This document shows positions 25,801 through 36,176 of a stretch of 64,000 nt of DNA, in pieces. The position numbers and the translations under genes are program-made. Origin of the DNA: Impatiens glandulifera (lineage: Eukaryota; Streptophyta; Magnoliopsida; Ericales; Balsaminaceae); the NCBI RefSeq assembly GCF_907164915.1, contig NC_061869.1, positions 22,917,125 through 22,981,124 of the forward strand, in the 5' to 3' direction. The notes under the pieces were generated by a model, which worked only from the letters and a program-made list of their open reading frames with translations, ran no database searches and was not told where the DNA came from. Position 1 is the first letter of the stretch. Every line of letters begins with the position of its first letter.

Positions 25801-26334
25801 GCTAAACGTATTTTAAAATATCTTAAGGGAACTCAATGTCTTGGACTGTGGTATCCAAATGATTTTAGTTTCAACTTAATTAGTTACTCTGATGCAAACT
25901 ATGAATGTTGTAAGATTGATAGGTAAAACACCAGTGTAACGTGTCAGTTCCTTGATGATCATCCGATCTCATGGTTCAGTAAGAAGCAAGCGTCTATTAC
26001 CACTTCAACAACAGAAGTAAAGTACCTTACTGTTGGCAGCTGCTGTGCTTAGATGTTGTGGCTTCAACAACAACTGAGGGACTTCGGAATACTGATCGAG
26101 ATCTTTTGTGACAACACTAGTGCCATAATAATCGCGTATAATCCGATGTTGCACTCAAGGATGGAGAATATTGACATTCGATACCACTTCATCCGAAACC
26201 ACGTAGCGTAGAAGAACGTCCGGCTGGAATATGTGCCAACCGATCAACAAGTGACTGATATCTTCACGAAGACACTTCCCGAGACTAAGTTTTCTTACTT
26301 TAGAAATATTTTAGTTTTTTTAGATTTAAATTAA
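22862..26334 (+). pseudogene. Element E pol, broken
   Basis: The gag-pol join reads GPKERW (about 23138-23155) with no stop, unlike A and B. Seen next: the protease-like LDCGCSRHMAG (23226-23258), integrase core VIIDDYSR and NDFAERRNRT (23850-24120), a linker region, reverse transcriptase with [11 protein letters not shown] (25138) and YVDDIIFG near 25400, and RNase H to the TAA at 26332-26334. Many stops and frameshifts occur, mostly Trp and Gln codons changed to TGA, TAA or TAG. Confidence 0.85.
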
Positions 26335-27015
26335 TTTAATCATGCATAAACTTAGGGGGGATCTGATGGTCAGCTGATAAGCCAGACATGTTGAAACAGC
26401 TGTCTCTGACTCAGTTGAAAGAAGAGTCGGTTGATGACACTGTACATTAGATGAGGCTATACTTAAATAACTTGTAATTTCAGTAGAGTAGTGACACTTA
26501 GCTGATAGGTCTAATGTTAGCACTGTATATCAGCTAAATACTATGCGCTATTAGTTGAGTACTTTAACTCAGCTGATGAGCAATGTATATCAATTATAAA
26601 TGTGCGTCAACAGAACGCATTTAGTAGAGTATTGACACTCAGCTGAAATACAAGGCACGCATAGTAAGTTAGTTGTTCAAGTGAGTATCAACCGATGACT
26701 CTTCAGCTGAGTGGAACAGCTCTTCGATCTTATTCATAGGATGTCGTACTATATCCCTAAGGACAATTAACGGTTACATTTTTAAAATAAATACTTTTAT
26801 TTTTTCTTTTAAAAATTACATGAAGACACATGGATTTTCATGTTACATAAATGTGTGACCAACATTTCTAAAGGACTCGTATTTTCAATAGCGATTTACA
26901 TTCTCTCTTGCGATTTCATATTCTCTCTTGCAATTTAAAACCATAAATTTATTCATCTTCACTCTAAAACCATAAATATCTTTATATTCATTCTCTGAAA
27001 CCCTAAGAATCTACA
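26335..27015 (+). other. Spacer between pol and the accessory gene of element E
   Basis: 26370-26730 carries scattered CAGCTGA and TCAGCTGATGAG motifs like the LTR minisatellite, but no regular array. 26760-27015 is an AT-rich leader with repeated TTCTCTCTTGCGATTT. A TATA-like AAATAAATAC lies near 26790, weaker than the TATA boxes in A and B. No coding match. Confidence 0.5.
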
Positions 27016-27051
27016 ATGAGATCTTTCTTTCAAAATATCTTGCAGGTAGAC
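27016..27051 (+). pseudogene. Element E accessory gene, first piece (start codon to the B insertion)
   Basis: The ATG at 27016-27018 opens MRSFFQNILQVD, matching the start of accessory ORF1 in B (MSQFPNILQVD). Element B inserted after this piece; the frame resumes after its target duplication at 40376. Together with 40376-40421 and 43629-46036 it forms one ancestral gene. Confidence 0.75.
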
Positions 27052-28206
27052 TGTTAGATAAAATTAGATCGGCTAAATAGAACTTAACAAAAACAAATCT
27101 CTTGTGCAGGAACAGTCAAGTTACTCAACCGGTCAAGCAATCCAACCGAACAAAAACCTGACCGAACAAGAAGACAAGACCGGCCAAATTAGAAGGCCAA
27201 AATCATTGAACATTCGGCCAATCTGAAGTTATGGAAAAACCGGAAGTCATCCGGTTAACATAAACAACCGACCAGTACAAATAGATACTTCGAGTATCTG
27301 TTGAGAATGATACCGAATGGACAGACTTTAGTATTGCCATATTCATACAAGTCTGAAGACAGTATGCAGGATGTAGAAGATCGTCCGACAAGATCTTTCC
27401 ACTCTAGGATAAATCAGAGGCGCAATCCTCCAGGTACAGGCAACTGTCCAACCGACAGTTGCCATATTGAGTAAAAGACAAACCTAGCCGGTTTGACCTA
27501 CACACTGGAAGCCTAGATCGTCAGGTCTGAATCACTGAACCTCTGCTCAACCAATCAGATTCAAGGAAATGAAATGTGACCGTATGCACATTTCACCTAT
27601 AAAAGAAGGAGTTCAAGAGGAATAAATGCAACACCAGAAACAAGTCAAAAACGTTTACCAGTCTTACCAACTACAAGCTCTAAGATTTATTGCAAGTTTA
27701 TTTCTCTATAAGGCTTAGAGCTGAAGTGTTTATTTGAAGAGTGATTACAATTTCGGTTAAAATTGTACGAGTGTTATCGAGCAGAAAATAAGTCTCGATC
27801 GGATTGTGTTTGTGTATTCCTTAGTGAATATCCTTCTCGCGGTTTCGAGAGGAAGGGGTGACGTAGGAGTTTATCTCCGAACATCCATAAAATTCTGCCT
27901 TGCTATTTACTTTCTGTCGGTCTTGTGCTCTAACCGACTCTACCTAAACCGACTTACTGAATCCTAAAACCGACCCAGCAATCCCAAACCGACCTCATCT
28001 AAATCCGGTTCTGTCCGTCCAGTGTGTGTGCTGCTTCAACCTAAAACAAACCACTTCCGCGCTTGAACTCGGTTCAAGGGTTTGTGACAGTTTGTGTAGT
28101 ATTGAAACCCCGGTGTTAATCTCTAACTGGATTAATCACCAACTTTTGAGTGAGACGCGCTAACCGGCCAGACCCCGGTTCCCCATCCGCGACCTAGATC
28201 CTAACA
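27052..28206 (+). repeat. Element B 5' LTR (1155 bp)
   Basis: TATAAAAG lies at 27598-27605, followed by the likely transcription start. There is a single copy of the CAAGTTACTCAACCGGT unit near 27117, where the 3' LTR has three. U5 ends with the GACCCCGGTT and GACCTAGATCCTAACA segment. Confidence 0.95.
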
Positions 28207-28245
28207 ATTGTTTTTAGAGCAGTTAGTTTCAATACTCAAGCAAGC
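28207..28245 (+). promoter_or_regulatory. Element B primer-binding region, degenerate
   Basis: Directly after the LTR the sequence is ATTGTTTTTAGAGCAGTTAG. Related element C has AGTGGTATCAGAGCAGCTAG here, the standard match to the initiator tRNA-Met 3' end. In B the first eleven or so bases are changed while AGAGCAG is kept. The tRNA used, if any, is unclear. Confidence 0.6.
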
Positions 28246-30015
28246 ATGTCGTTTGATAGGCCCCCAATGCTAAAAGGTGACGACTTTGCCAACTGGAAGG
28301 CACGCATGCACTTGCATTTAATCACCATGGATGACGAGATACAGTTCATCCTGACCGAAGGACCGGTAAAGATTGATAAAGACAGAAAGAACTGGACAGC
28401 TGAAGACAGGAGAAGAAACAATCTGGACAACCATGCCAGAAACCGCATCTTTAACGGTTTGGATAGAAATATGTTTTGCAAGGTCCGAGATTACAAAACC
28501 GCAAAGGAAATATGGGTAGCGGTGATTCAAATCCATGAGGGAAATGAAAGAACCAAGGAAAATAAGATAATGGTGGCTACCCAAAAGTTTGAAAACATCA
28601 AGATGAGACCGGGAGAAACAATGAGAGAATACAGTGACCGGTTCACAGATGTGATAGACGAGCTATCAACTCTTGGCAAGAAGTATGACAACAAGGAAGT
28701 CATCATGAAAGCGCTAAGATCTCTTCCAAGTGCATGGGATATAAAGACAATGGTGATGAGTGAATCAAACTGTCTAAGCAAGATGAAGCTACACGATGTA
28801 TTCGAAGATCTTAAGGCATATGAGTTTGAAATGAGATCTAGGACTGAATATGAAGTCTCAGCCTCAACCTCAACCAGAGCATTGGTCACATCCACAGAAC
28901 CGGTTGTCCCTACACCGATCAGAACCGCTGAACAGTTCACCGAGGACGTCATGGCAATGCTTGCACATAAATTTGGCAGATTCATGAAGAGAAGCCAACC
29001 GACAAATAACAACAACTATAACTACAGTGATAAATCTAATATTAGATGTTATAACTACAATTGTTTGGGACATTTCAGGTGGGAATGTAGAAAACCAAGA
29101 CGGGATGACCGGAAACTGGACGATCAGAATCACCGAAATAACTATCAACAAACCGATGAAGGAAGTGAAGTTCAGAAAGCGCTGATAGCCGATGATGGAG
29201 GAAGCTTATGGGCTCACAGTGACAGTGATGATGAACTCACATGCCTCATGGCAAACGAGGAACATATATTCGACTCTCCCTGTGATGAATTTACTAAAGA
29301 TGAGTTATTCAATGCACTAAATGATATGGTAGCAGAATATAAGAACCTATTAACATTAATACCTACCCAACTGAACTTTAGAACCAACCCCATAACACCT
29401 ACCTTGACCGAACCAAAAATCATTCAACCTAATAGAATCCTGCAAACCGAGACAATGCTGGAACTATCCTCTAAGACCAAACAGTTCGAGGAATTAGTCC
29501 AAGAGCTGACCGAAGAGGATGAGGCCCGAATCCAGTATCGAATAGCCGCATGGAAAAGATCCAGTGACATGGTGAACCAGATGTCTAAGTATAAAAGACA
29601 TCCCAAATGCAAATTTGTTGTTGGGTACAAAGACAACGAATCCACCAACCGGAACCATCTGGACAAAATAAAGCTTACAAAAGGCAACCTTCCCTTTGTA
29701 AAGTTTGTTAAGAGCTCTTTAACCGACGATGAGAAACTAAGTGCCTCATATCCGGAAGACGAACTAATCTATGTAAGTCCAACTAGCTCTGAAAAATGGT
29801 TTCACCCTAAGAAAAGGATAGCCAACCGGCCCAAAGGTAAGAAAGCCGAACCACATAGGTTAAACCAAAGGCCACCTCTGAATAAGGCACCTTTAGGAAA
29901 GCAGAAAGACTCCAAACCGAGTGCAGGAAAACTAGTTAGAACCATAATCGAGAAAGTTGTCCGACTTATTAAAGTCTGGATACCTAAAGGACTAATCGCT
30001 TGTGGACCCAAGTAA
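28246..30015 (+). CDS. Element B gag polyprotein (589 aa, open)
   Basis: The frame is open from MSFDRPPMLKGDDFANW to GLIACGPK and the TAA at 30013-30015. The N-terminal half is the copia gag core: the ANWKARMHLHL segment, WTAEDRRRNN near 50, TKENKIMVATQKFENIK near 105, MREYSDRFTDVI near 125 and ALRSLPSAWDIKTM near 150. A zinc knuckle near residue 265 reads CYNYNCLGHFRWEC; the second cysteine of the CCHC pattern is tyrosine, which should impair zinc and RNA binding. The C-terminal third is charged and runs up to the junction with protease/integrase. Gag builds the virus-like particle. The start has good codon context and lies 40 bp after the LTR. Confidence 0.85.
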   Translation: MSFDRPPMLKGDDFANWKARMHLHLITMDDEIQFILTEGPVKIDKDRKNWTAEDRRRNNLDNHARNRIFNGLDRNMFCKVRDYKTAKEIWVAVIQIHEGNERTKENKIMVATQKFENIKMRPGETMREYSDRFTDVIDELSTLGKKYDNKEVIMKALRSLPSAWDIKTMVMSESNCLSKMKLHDVFEDLKAYEFEMRSRTEYEVSASTSTRALVTSTEPVVPTPIRTAEQFTEDVMAMLAHKFGRFMKRSQPTNNNNYNYSDKSNIRCYNYNCLGHFRWECRKPRRDDRKLDDQNHRNNYQQTDEGSEVQKALIADDGGSLWAHSDSDDELTCLMANEEHIFDSPCDEFTKDELFNALNDMVAEYKNLLTLIPTQLNFRTNPITPTLTEPKIIQPNRILQTETMLELSSKTKQFEELVQELTEEDEARIQYRIAAWKRSSDMVNQMSKYKRHPKCKFVVGYKDNESTNRNHLDKIKLTKGNLPFVKFVKSSLTDDEKLSASYPEDELIYVSPTSSEKWFHPKKRIANRPKGKKAEPHRLNQRPPLNKAPLGKQKDSKPSAGKLVRTIIEKVVRLIKVWIPKGLIACGPK

Positions 30016-33000
30016 ATGTGGGTACCAAATAGTTGTAAATATGTATTTTTGAAGGATATGAAGAAACGGCTAGGAAACTCCGAGTGGTACCTGGATAGCG
30101 GTTGTTCCATACACATGATTGGGAACACCAATCTTCTTACCGACATCAGAATAGAAACCGGTGCAATGATCACCTTCGGTGACAACTCAAAAGGTAGAAC
30201 TGTGGGCAAGGGTAAGATTGTCCATGGTAATCTAACAATTGATAATGTACTCTTAGTTGAAAACCTGCATTTTAACCTGTTAAGCATTAGTCAAATGTGT
30301 GATGCTGGATACACTATAGAATTTCTTAAACATGCATGCTTAGTTAAAAATTCTCAAGGTATCATACTACTAACCGGAAATATGTTAAGAAATATATACA
30401 AGGTAGATTGGAAAAATAAAGTAGAATACCCTGTTTGCATGATGGCTAAAACCGATCAAACCTGGGTATGGCATAAAAGGTTGAACCACTTAAACCTGAA
30501 AACTTAAAACTATATTCGCGGTAAAAAGCTAGTTGAAGGAATTCCTACTATAGTATTCAATAAGAATAAGGTCTGTTCAGCATGTCAAATGGGTAAACAA
30601 ACTAAGTCAACCTTCAAGAGTAAAGGACACATTCAATCTAACCAATTCTTAGATCTACTTCACATGGACTTATTTGGACCGATTTGGGTCGTCAGCCTAG
30701 GAGGTATGCTTTATACTATGGTAGTTGTTGATGATTATTCTAGCTATACATGGGTAATATTCTTGGCATCCAAACGTGAAACCGCATCAAATTTGATTAC
30801 ATTGCTTAAACGTTTACAAAATGAAAAATCAACACGCATCAATAACATTAGGAGTGATAGAGGAACCGAATTTACAAATAGTACTCTAAATGCATTCCTT
30901 GATGAATCTGGTATTAGACACGAGTTGTCTAGTGCTAGGACTCCTCAACAGAACGGCCTGACTGAGAGAAGAAACCAAACTCTCAAGGAAGCCGCACGGT
31001 CCATGATAGCCGATTCGGGTATTGCCTAGAAATTCTAGGCTGAGGCTATCAATATTTAATGTCACACACAAAATCGGTCTCTGATTAACAAGTTTCACAA
31101 CAAAACACCGTATGAAGTATACTTTGATAGGATTCCTAACCTTAAGTATCTTAAGATTTTCGGTTGTAAATGTTACATTCACATAAATGGCAAAACCTAC
31201 CTATCTGCTTTTGATGCAAAATCCGATTTTGGGATCATGTTAGGTTACTCAGCAGTCAGTAAAGCTTATAGAGTGTATAACACTATAACTTTAACCGTGG
31301 AGGAATCACTTCATGTCGTTTTCGATGAATCGGTTGAAAACAACACTACATCATCCTTTGATCTACACAACAGATTGCAAAACAACAATATCTACTATGA
31401 TAGTGAAGATGAGATTCCAGTTTTTAGACGGTTTGTCCATGACCAAATGGGTAATGATGAAACCCAGCTGGATCAAGCTATCACACGGCAGGAAGCTGAC
31501 ACCTCGGTTCAAACTAAGGAAATCGGTCGGTCTGACATCCTTGTTTAGCCTACCGATATGTCTAGCCTTGATCAAGTAAACGGTGGCTTGGTAGACACTC
31601 CTGAACCGAACCTCAAAAGGAACACAAATCATCCTCCTGAGCTAATTATAGGTGATCCTTCAGAACCCGTTCGAACTAGGCGACAAATCTTGGAGGAATA
31701 CTTTAATTCCGCTTTTATATCCCAGAATGAGCCGAAAAGAGTGGATGAAGCATTGTCAGATCCAGATTGGATCTTGGGAATGCAAGAAGAATTAAACCAG
31801 TTTAAGAGTAACAAAGTCTGGTACCTAGTCCCTAGACCGAAAGATCAACCGGTCATAGGAACAAGATGGGTATTTAGAAATAAACTCAATAAAGACGGTT
31901 TGGTCACGAGGAACAAAGCCAGATTAGTGGCACATGGATACAAACAGGAAGAAGGCATTGATTTTGAAGAATCATTTGCCCCTATAGCTAGAATTGAAGC
32001 CATTAGGATTTTTCTTGTCTTTGCTGCTTTCAAAAATTTTAAAAATTTTCAAATGGATGTCAAAAGTGCATTTTTGAATGGTGAACTACGTGAAGAAGTA
32101 TATGTTGAACAACCACCTGGTTTCAAAAATGCTGACCTGCCTAATCATGTATACCTCTTAAACAAAGCATTATACGGTTTAAAGCAAGATCTTAGAGCTT
32201 GGTATGATACACTAACCGCATTTTTGTTAAAACATGATTTCACCATCGGTTCGATGGACAAAACACTATTTAAATTTGAGAAAAATGAACATATCCTATT
32301 TGTTCAAATATATGTAGATGATATCATCTTCGGATCAACCGATCCTAAGCTATGTGAAAAATTCTCAACCTTGATGACTAACAAATTTGAGATGAGTATT
32401 ATGGGAGAATTAAGCTTCTTCCTAGGCCTTCAAGTTAAGCAACTCGATGGAGGAACTTTCATCAGTCAACCTAAATACACAAAGGAACTTCTAAAGAAAT
32501 TTGGGATGGATACATGCTCCTCAGCCGCTACCCCAATGAGCTCATCAGTCAAACTGGACAAGGATGATGACGGTCAGGCAGTAGACCTAACAGCTTACCG
32601 AGGAATCATCGGCTCTCTCCTATACCTGATAGTAAGTAGACCGGATATACTATTTGCGGTCAGTGTGTGTGGAAGATTCCAGGCTAATCCAAAACAGTCT
32701 CACTACACAGCCGCAGAGCGAATCTTGAAATACCTAAAGGGAACCCCTAAAGTCGGTCTGTGGTATCCAAAAGACTCGTCCTTCAACCTCACAAGTTACT
32801 CAGATGCAGATTATGCAGGTTGTAAAGTTGACAGAAAAAGTACCAGTGGAACATGCCAATTCCTATGTGATCGGCTTGTTTCATGGCATAGCAAGAAATA
32901 GACATCGGTTGCCACGTCAACCGTAGAAGCTAAATATCTGGCAGCCGGAAGTTGTTGTTCACAACTTCTATGGATCCAACAACAACTGAAGGATTTTGGT

Positions 33001-33267
33001 ATCACAACCGAAGAGTCTCCGATATTCTGTGATAACACAAGTGCCATAGCAATCACTTACAATCCGGTTCTACATTCTAGAACCAAGCACATCGACATAA
33101 GGCATCACTTCATCCGGGAACATGTCATGTTGAAGCATATCCGGCTGGAATACGTATCAACAGAACAACAAGTAGTCGATATCTTCACAAAGCCTCTGCA
33201 GGAAGCTAAGTTTTCTCACTTCAGAAACATACTCGGTTTAACCGATATTAATCATCTTATCTCTTAG
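30016..33267 (+). pseudogene. Element B pol: protease-end, integrase, reverse transcriptase, RNase H, with stops
   Basis: The frame starts MWVPN directly after the gag TAA, in the same frame. Seen: protease-like LDSGCSIHM (30088-30117), the integrase zinc region ending CSACQMGK (30572-30595), integrase core VVDDYSS, RSDRGTEF and NGLTERRN, the reverse transcriptase catalytic YVDD at 32311-32322, and RNase H with SDADYAGC, ending TAG at 33265-33267. Stops occur at 30505-30507, 31027-31029, 31036-31038, about 31546 and 32899-32901. The one at 31036-31038 is also present in element A. The 31558-32901 part, covering all of reverse transcriptase, is one open frame of 447 residues. Confidence 0.9.
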
Positions 33268-33791
33268 AAATGTCTAAAAGGGAAAATCGGTTCGGACAGA
33301 CAAAACCGGTAGTTCTTCCTAAATTGTCGGATTCCAAATTCACCAAGGTACCTATTGAAGAACCGCTTTGTCTATCAGTTAGAGTAAACCGACCAGTTAC
33401 TTAGTGCATGCACCAATTAACCGCATCGGAACGAATGAATGAAAACCGACCGGTTTGGAAATAATGTACTCCGGATTATTTTGCTTTCGAACAAAAGTGG
33501 AATAATTATCTGTGTTTAGACTTATCTGCTCTGAAAAGATTCCTTTTCAAAGAAAAATGGTCATACCTCAAAAGACGTGAAGATATGATATCTTTCACCG
33601 TCCAAGCCTATGACTCACATTCTAGGTTGTAGACATGCTTATTTCATGCAATTTGTTTTATCCTATAGTCAATAGAATACATCAACGGTCACCCACTGGA
33701 TAATACTATCATCCCTCTACTAATATATAACTTAGGCAAATATCAGACAAAATGTTCACAAGTATCAACTTATCCTCTCACTAAGACAAAA
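33268..33791 (+). promoter_or_regulatory. Element B spacer with TATA box of ORF1 (33724-33731)
   Basis: Aligned with 3731-4264 of element A. TATATAAC lies 68 bp before the ORF1 ATG. No coding match. Confidence 0.6.
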
Positions 33792-34535
33792 ATGTCTCAG
33801 TTTCCAAACATTCTTCAAGTTGATTTCGATTCAGCTCAAAGTACAGAGCACTATGAAATCTTCAAAATGATTAAGTCACTTGAAGATACCGGTCTAAAAT
33901 CCTTCCTAGATGATAAACATGTCATCTTTCCAGAAACCGTCCTAGAGTTCTTTTATAACGCCAGGGTTTTCCGTGGTACCCCTCATTTCGACACTCTAAT
34001 TCAATCCAGGGTCGGAGGGACCGTGTTTGATTTTTCGGAAAGTGACTTCGCAAGATGCTTCGATCTTCCGAAGCAAGGGATCACTGATCTGAACGTCCCG
34101 GACGGACTAAAAGCCAAAATCTCCTTGAGCTTCTCTCGGTCAAACCATCCGGTCAGTGACCACGGTGCTAGGTCATCATTGAGAGCTGAATACCAGCTTC
34201 TCAATGATATCATCGGTCGTGGCATCCTAGGTAAGGATGTGACCAACACCTAATGTGCTACAACTTTCAATATGATGACCGCTATCACAACAGATACGCC
34301 GATCAGCTGGGGCAGGGTGTTATTCGATGTCCTAATCTGGATTATCAGCATCCGCCAAACCGGACTTATCCCTCAGGTCAGCTGCCAACTCATGGAACTC
34401 GGTGTTCCACTTTGTTCGGGTGAAGGACTGAATCAGGCCCAGGTCATAACCAAGGAAGTTGCCGACTCATTCTATGAGCGGTTCGAGAAGGCATGGAAGA
34501 GGAAGAACCGACACCTCAACTCCTCCGGCAATTAA
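33792..34535 (+). pseudogene. Element B accessory ORF1, one stop codon
   Basis: It matches the 253-residue ORF1 of element A nearly end to end (MSQFPNILQVDF start, SFYERFEKAWKRKNRH end). A single TAA at 34251-34253 replaces the TAC tyrosine codon of A, after about 153 residues. Everything else is in frame. Domain and unknown function as for the copy in A. Confidence 0.8.
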
Positions 34536-34962
34536 GTCATTCCTTCCTACAACCGGTCATTTTGCTGCACGAACCGACTGTATCGCTATAATCATTTCGG
34601 CTTAGACTACGTTTCTTTTCGGTTTCAACTATGTCCCTTTCGGCTTCCTGTATTTCTCTCTCATTAATGAAAAGTAACTTTCAACTTCCAACTACATGGG
34701 AAATTACACAAACTTAGTTATTTTCTAACTAGATTCTCCACCTCGAGCTCCACAACGGTCAAAAGTAACTCCTTCCTAAGGAGTTTTGGAAACATAAATA
34801 TTCCCTTCATAAATGAGACAAAACTGAATTTCAGCATTAAATGCCCCTATTTTCTCTCCAATCTCAGATCTATATAAGAAACCCAATCTTATCACTTCAA
34901 CATACCTCTAAACAAATTAAAATCCTTTGAACTCTCTCTCTCTCTCGGCAAAATCTGAAAAC
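34536..34962 (+). promoter_or_regulatory. Element B ORF1-ORF2 spacer with TATA box (34871-34878)
   Basis: TATATAAG lies 92 bp before the ORF2 ATG, followed by a CT-rich leader with CTCTCTCTCTCTCTC near 34932. It is aligned with 5027-5467 in A. Confidence 0.6.
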
Positions 34963-35664
34963 ATGTCGAACCGAACACTAAGAAACTATCTGAGCATTGA
35001 TTTCGACTCAGTCCTTCAATTTGATGATCTGGAAACGAAGGAACTTCTCTTCGAGTCCCTCATCGACACCGGCCTTCGTGATTTTCTCGAAGAATCCGGA
35101 CTTATGCTCATTCTAGAAGTACTGGAATTCTTCAACAATGCATCCATGAGTGGCGATCTCATTGTTTCCATGGTGAAAAGGCGCACCGTTTTTCTGAACG
35201 AGAGCGCATTCGCTCAAATGTTTAATCTGCCCACTGAAGGGTTTTCCGATTTCCCATCCTGGGTAGGTAGTGCAGCAGATGACTATGCGCAATTATTCTC
35301 CGGAACCGAAGTATCGGTGGAGAACCACGGTCTGAAGACCCGCCTTGCCCATCACATCCAACTCCTTCACGAGATTGTCAACCGATCCATCATCTGTCAA
35401 TCTCCGAATCGACACTACTCTAGGAGAGTCTTCGACATGATGACCTACATCGTAAGCAACACCCCCATAAATTGGTCATCGGTAATCTTCAAAATCCTGA
35501 GGACTATGGTCGAGACTAAGAGAGGTCTCGGCTACGCCCCCCACATAAGCCGGCTCATTCTTGCACATAGTCCAGATTTTGGACCGGGTACACTAGCGAA
35601 CCTATCAAATGTTCTCGATGAGGAAGGGGTGGAAGACAGGCTTTCTAGAATAGTTATTACATAA
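34963..35664 (+). CDS. Element B accessory ORF2 (233 aa, open)
   Basis: The start at 34963 (MSNRTLRNYLSIDFDS) corresponds to the start in element A; the frame is open 12 codons further up (ATG at 34927), but that stretch is leader sequence in A. It is the same length as in A and uninterrupted. It has the domain landmarks LIDTGLRDFLEE, AQMFNLPTEGFSDF, IQLLHEIVNRSI, TPINWSSVIF and GYAPHISRLIL. Keeping this ORF open in both copies while pol is broken hints at recent constraint or simply youth. Function is unknown. Confidence 0.78.
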   Translation: MSNRTLRNYLSIDFDSVLQFDDLETKELLFESLIDTGLRDFLEESGLMLILEVLEFFNNASMSGDLIVSMVKRRTVFLNESAFAQMFNLPTEGFSDFPSWVGSAADDYAQLFSGTEVSVENHGLKTRLAHHIQLLHEIVNRSIICQSPNRHYSRRVFDMMTYIVSNTPINWSSVIFKILRTMVETKRGLGYAPHISRLILAHSPDFGPGTLANLSNVLDEEGVEDRLSRIVIT

Positions 35665-36176
35665 GTTATAATTCTGTATCTTGTGTATTCTAAACCGATC
35701 AATGTATCGGTTTCTATCATGTTCCTTTTCTTCAAATGATTATCTGAATTTCTAAGCTTGAAAAACCGGGTCAAAAATCGCGCTATTAGAATATTTATCT
35801 AAATGACTAACCGGCTAAAAACGCTAACTACCTCGCTGAAAAACCGGTCAAAATCGCAAACTGCTTGATTATCGGTTACATAACCGACTCACTTAATAAG
35901 CGGTTAAAGAACAACCGCTTCATCGCCGGTTAAATAACCGCATCAAAAGCCCGCTCAAAGTTTCTCGCCCATCACTTGCCGCCCAAAGCATTTTGGAGGG
36001 AAAATTCCCGCCCAATCCTGATGTGACGGTTCGCGGCGGTTGAAATTCCAACCCGCAACTATAAATAGGATCCTTAGCCATTTTCTTTCATTCTCACGCG
36101 AATCGACTTTCTCTCTCTAGTTCTCAAACCTCTCAAAACTTTCAATCCTTCGATCTCTCGATTTATTCAAACTACA
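35665..36176 (+). promoter_or_regulatory. Element B ORF2-ORF3 spacer with TATA box (36060-36067)
   Basis: TATAAATA lies exactly 117 bp before the ORF3 ATG, as in element A. Upstream is rich in ACCGG and CGGTTA motifs (35760-35940). Confidence 0.65.

Noticed and set aside
28527..29015. 162-codon minus-strand open frame in gag of element B
   Set aside because: Antisense shadow of a clear gag coding region, without its own protein match.
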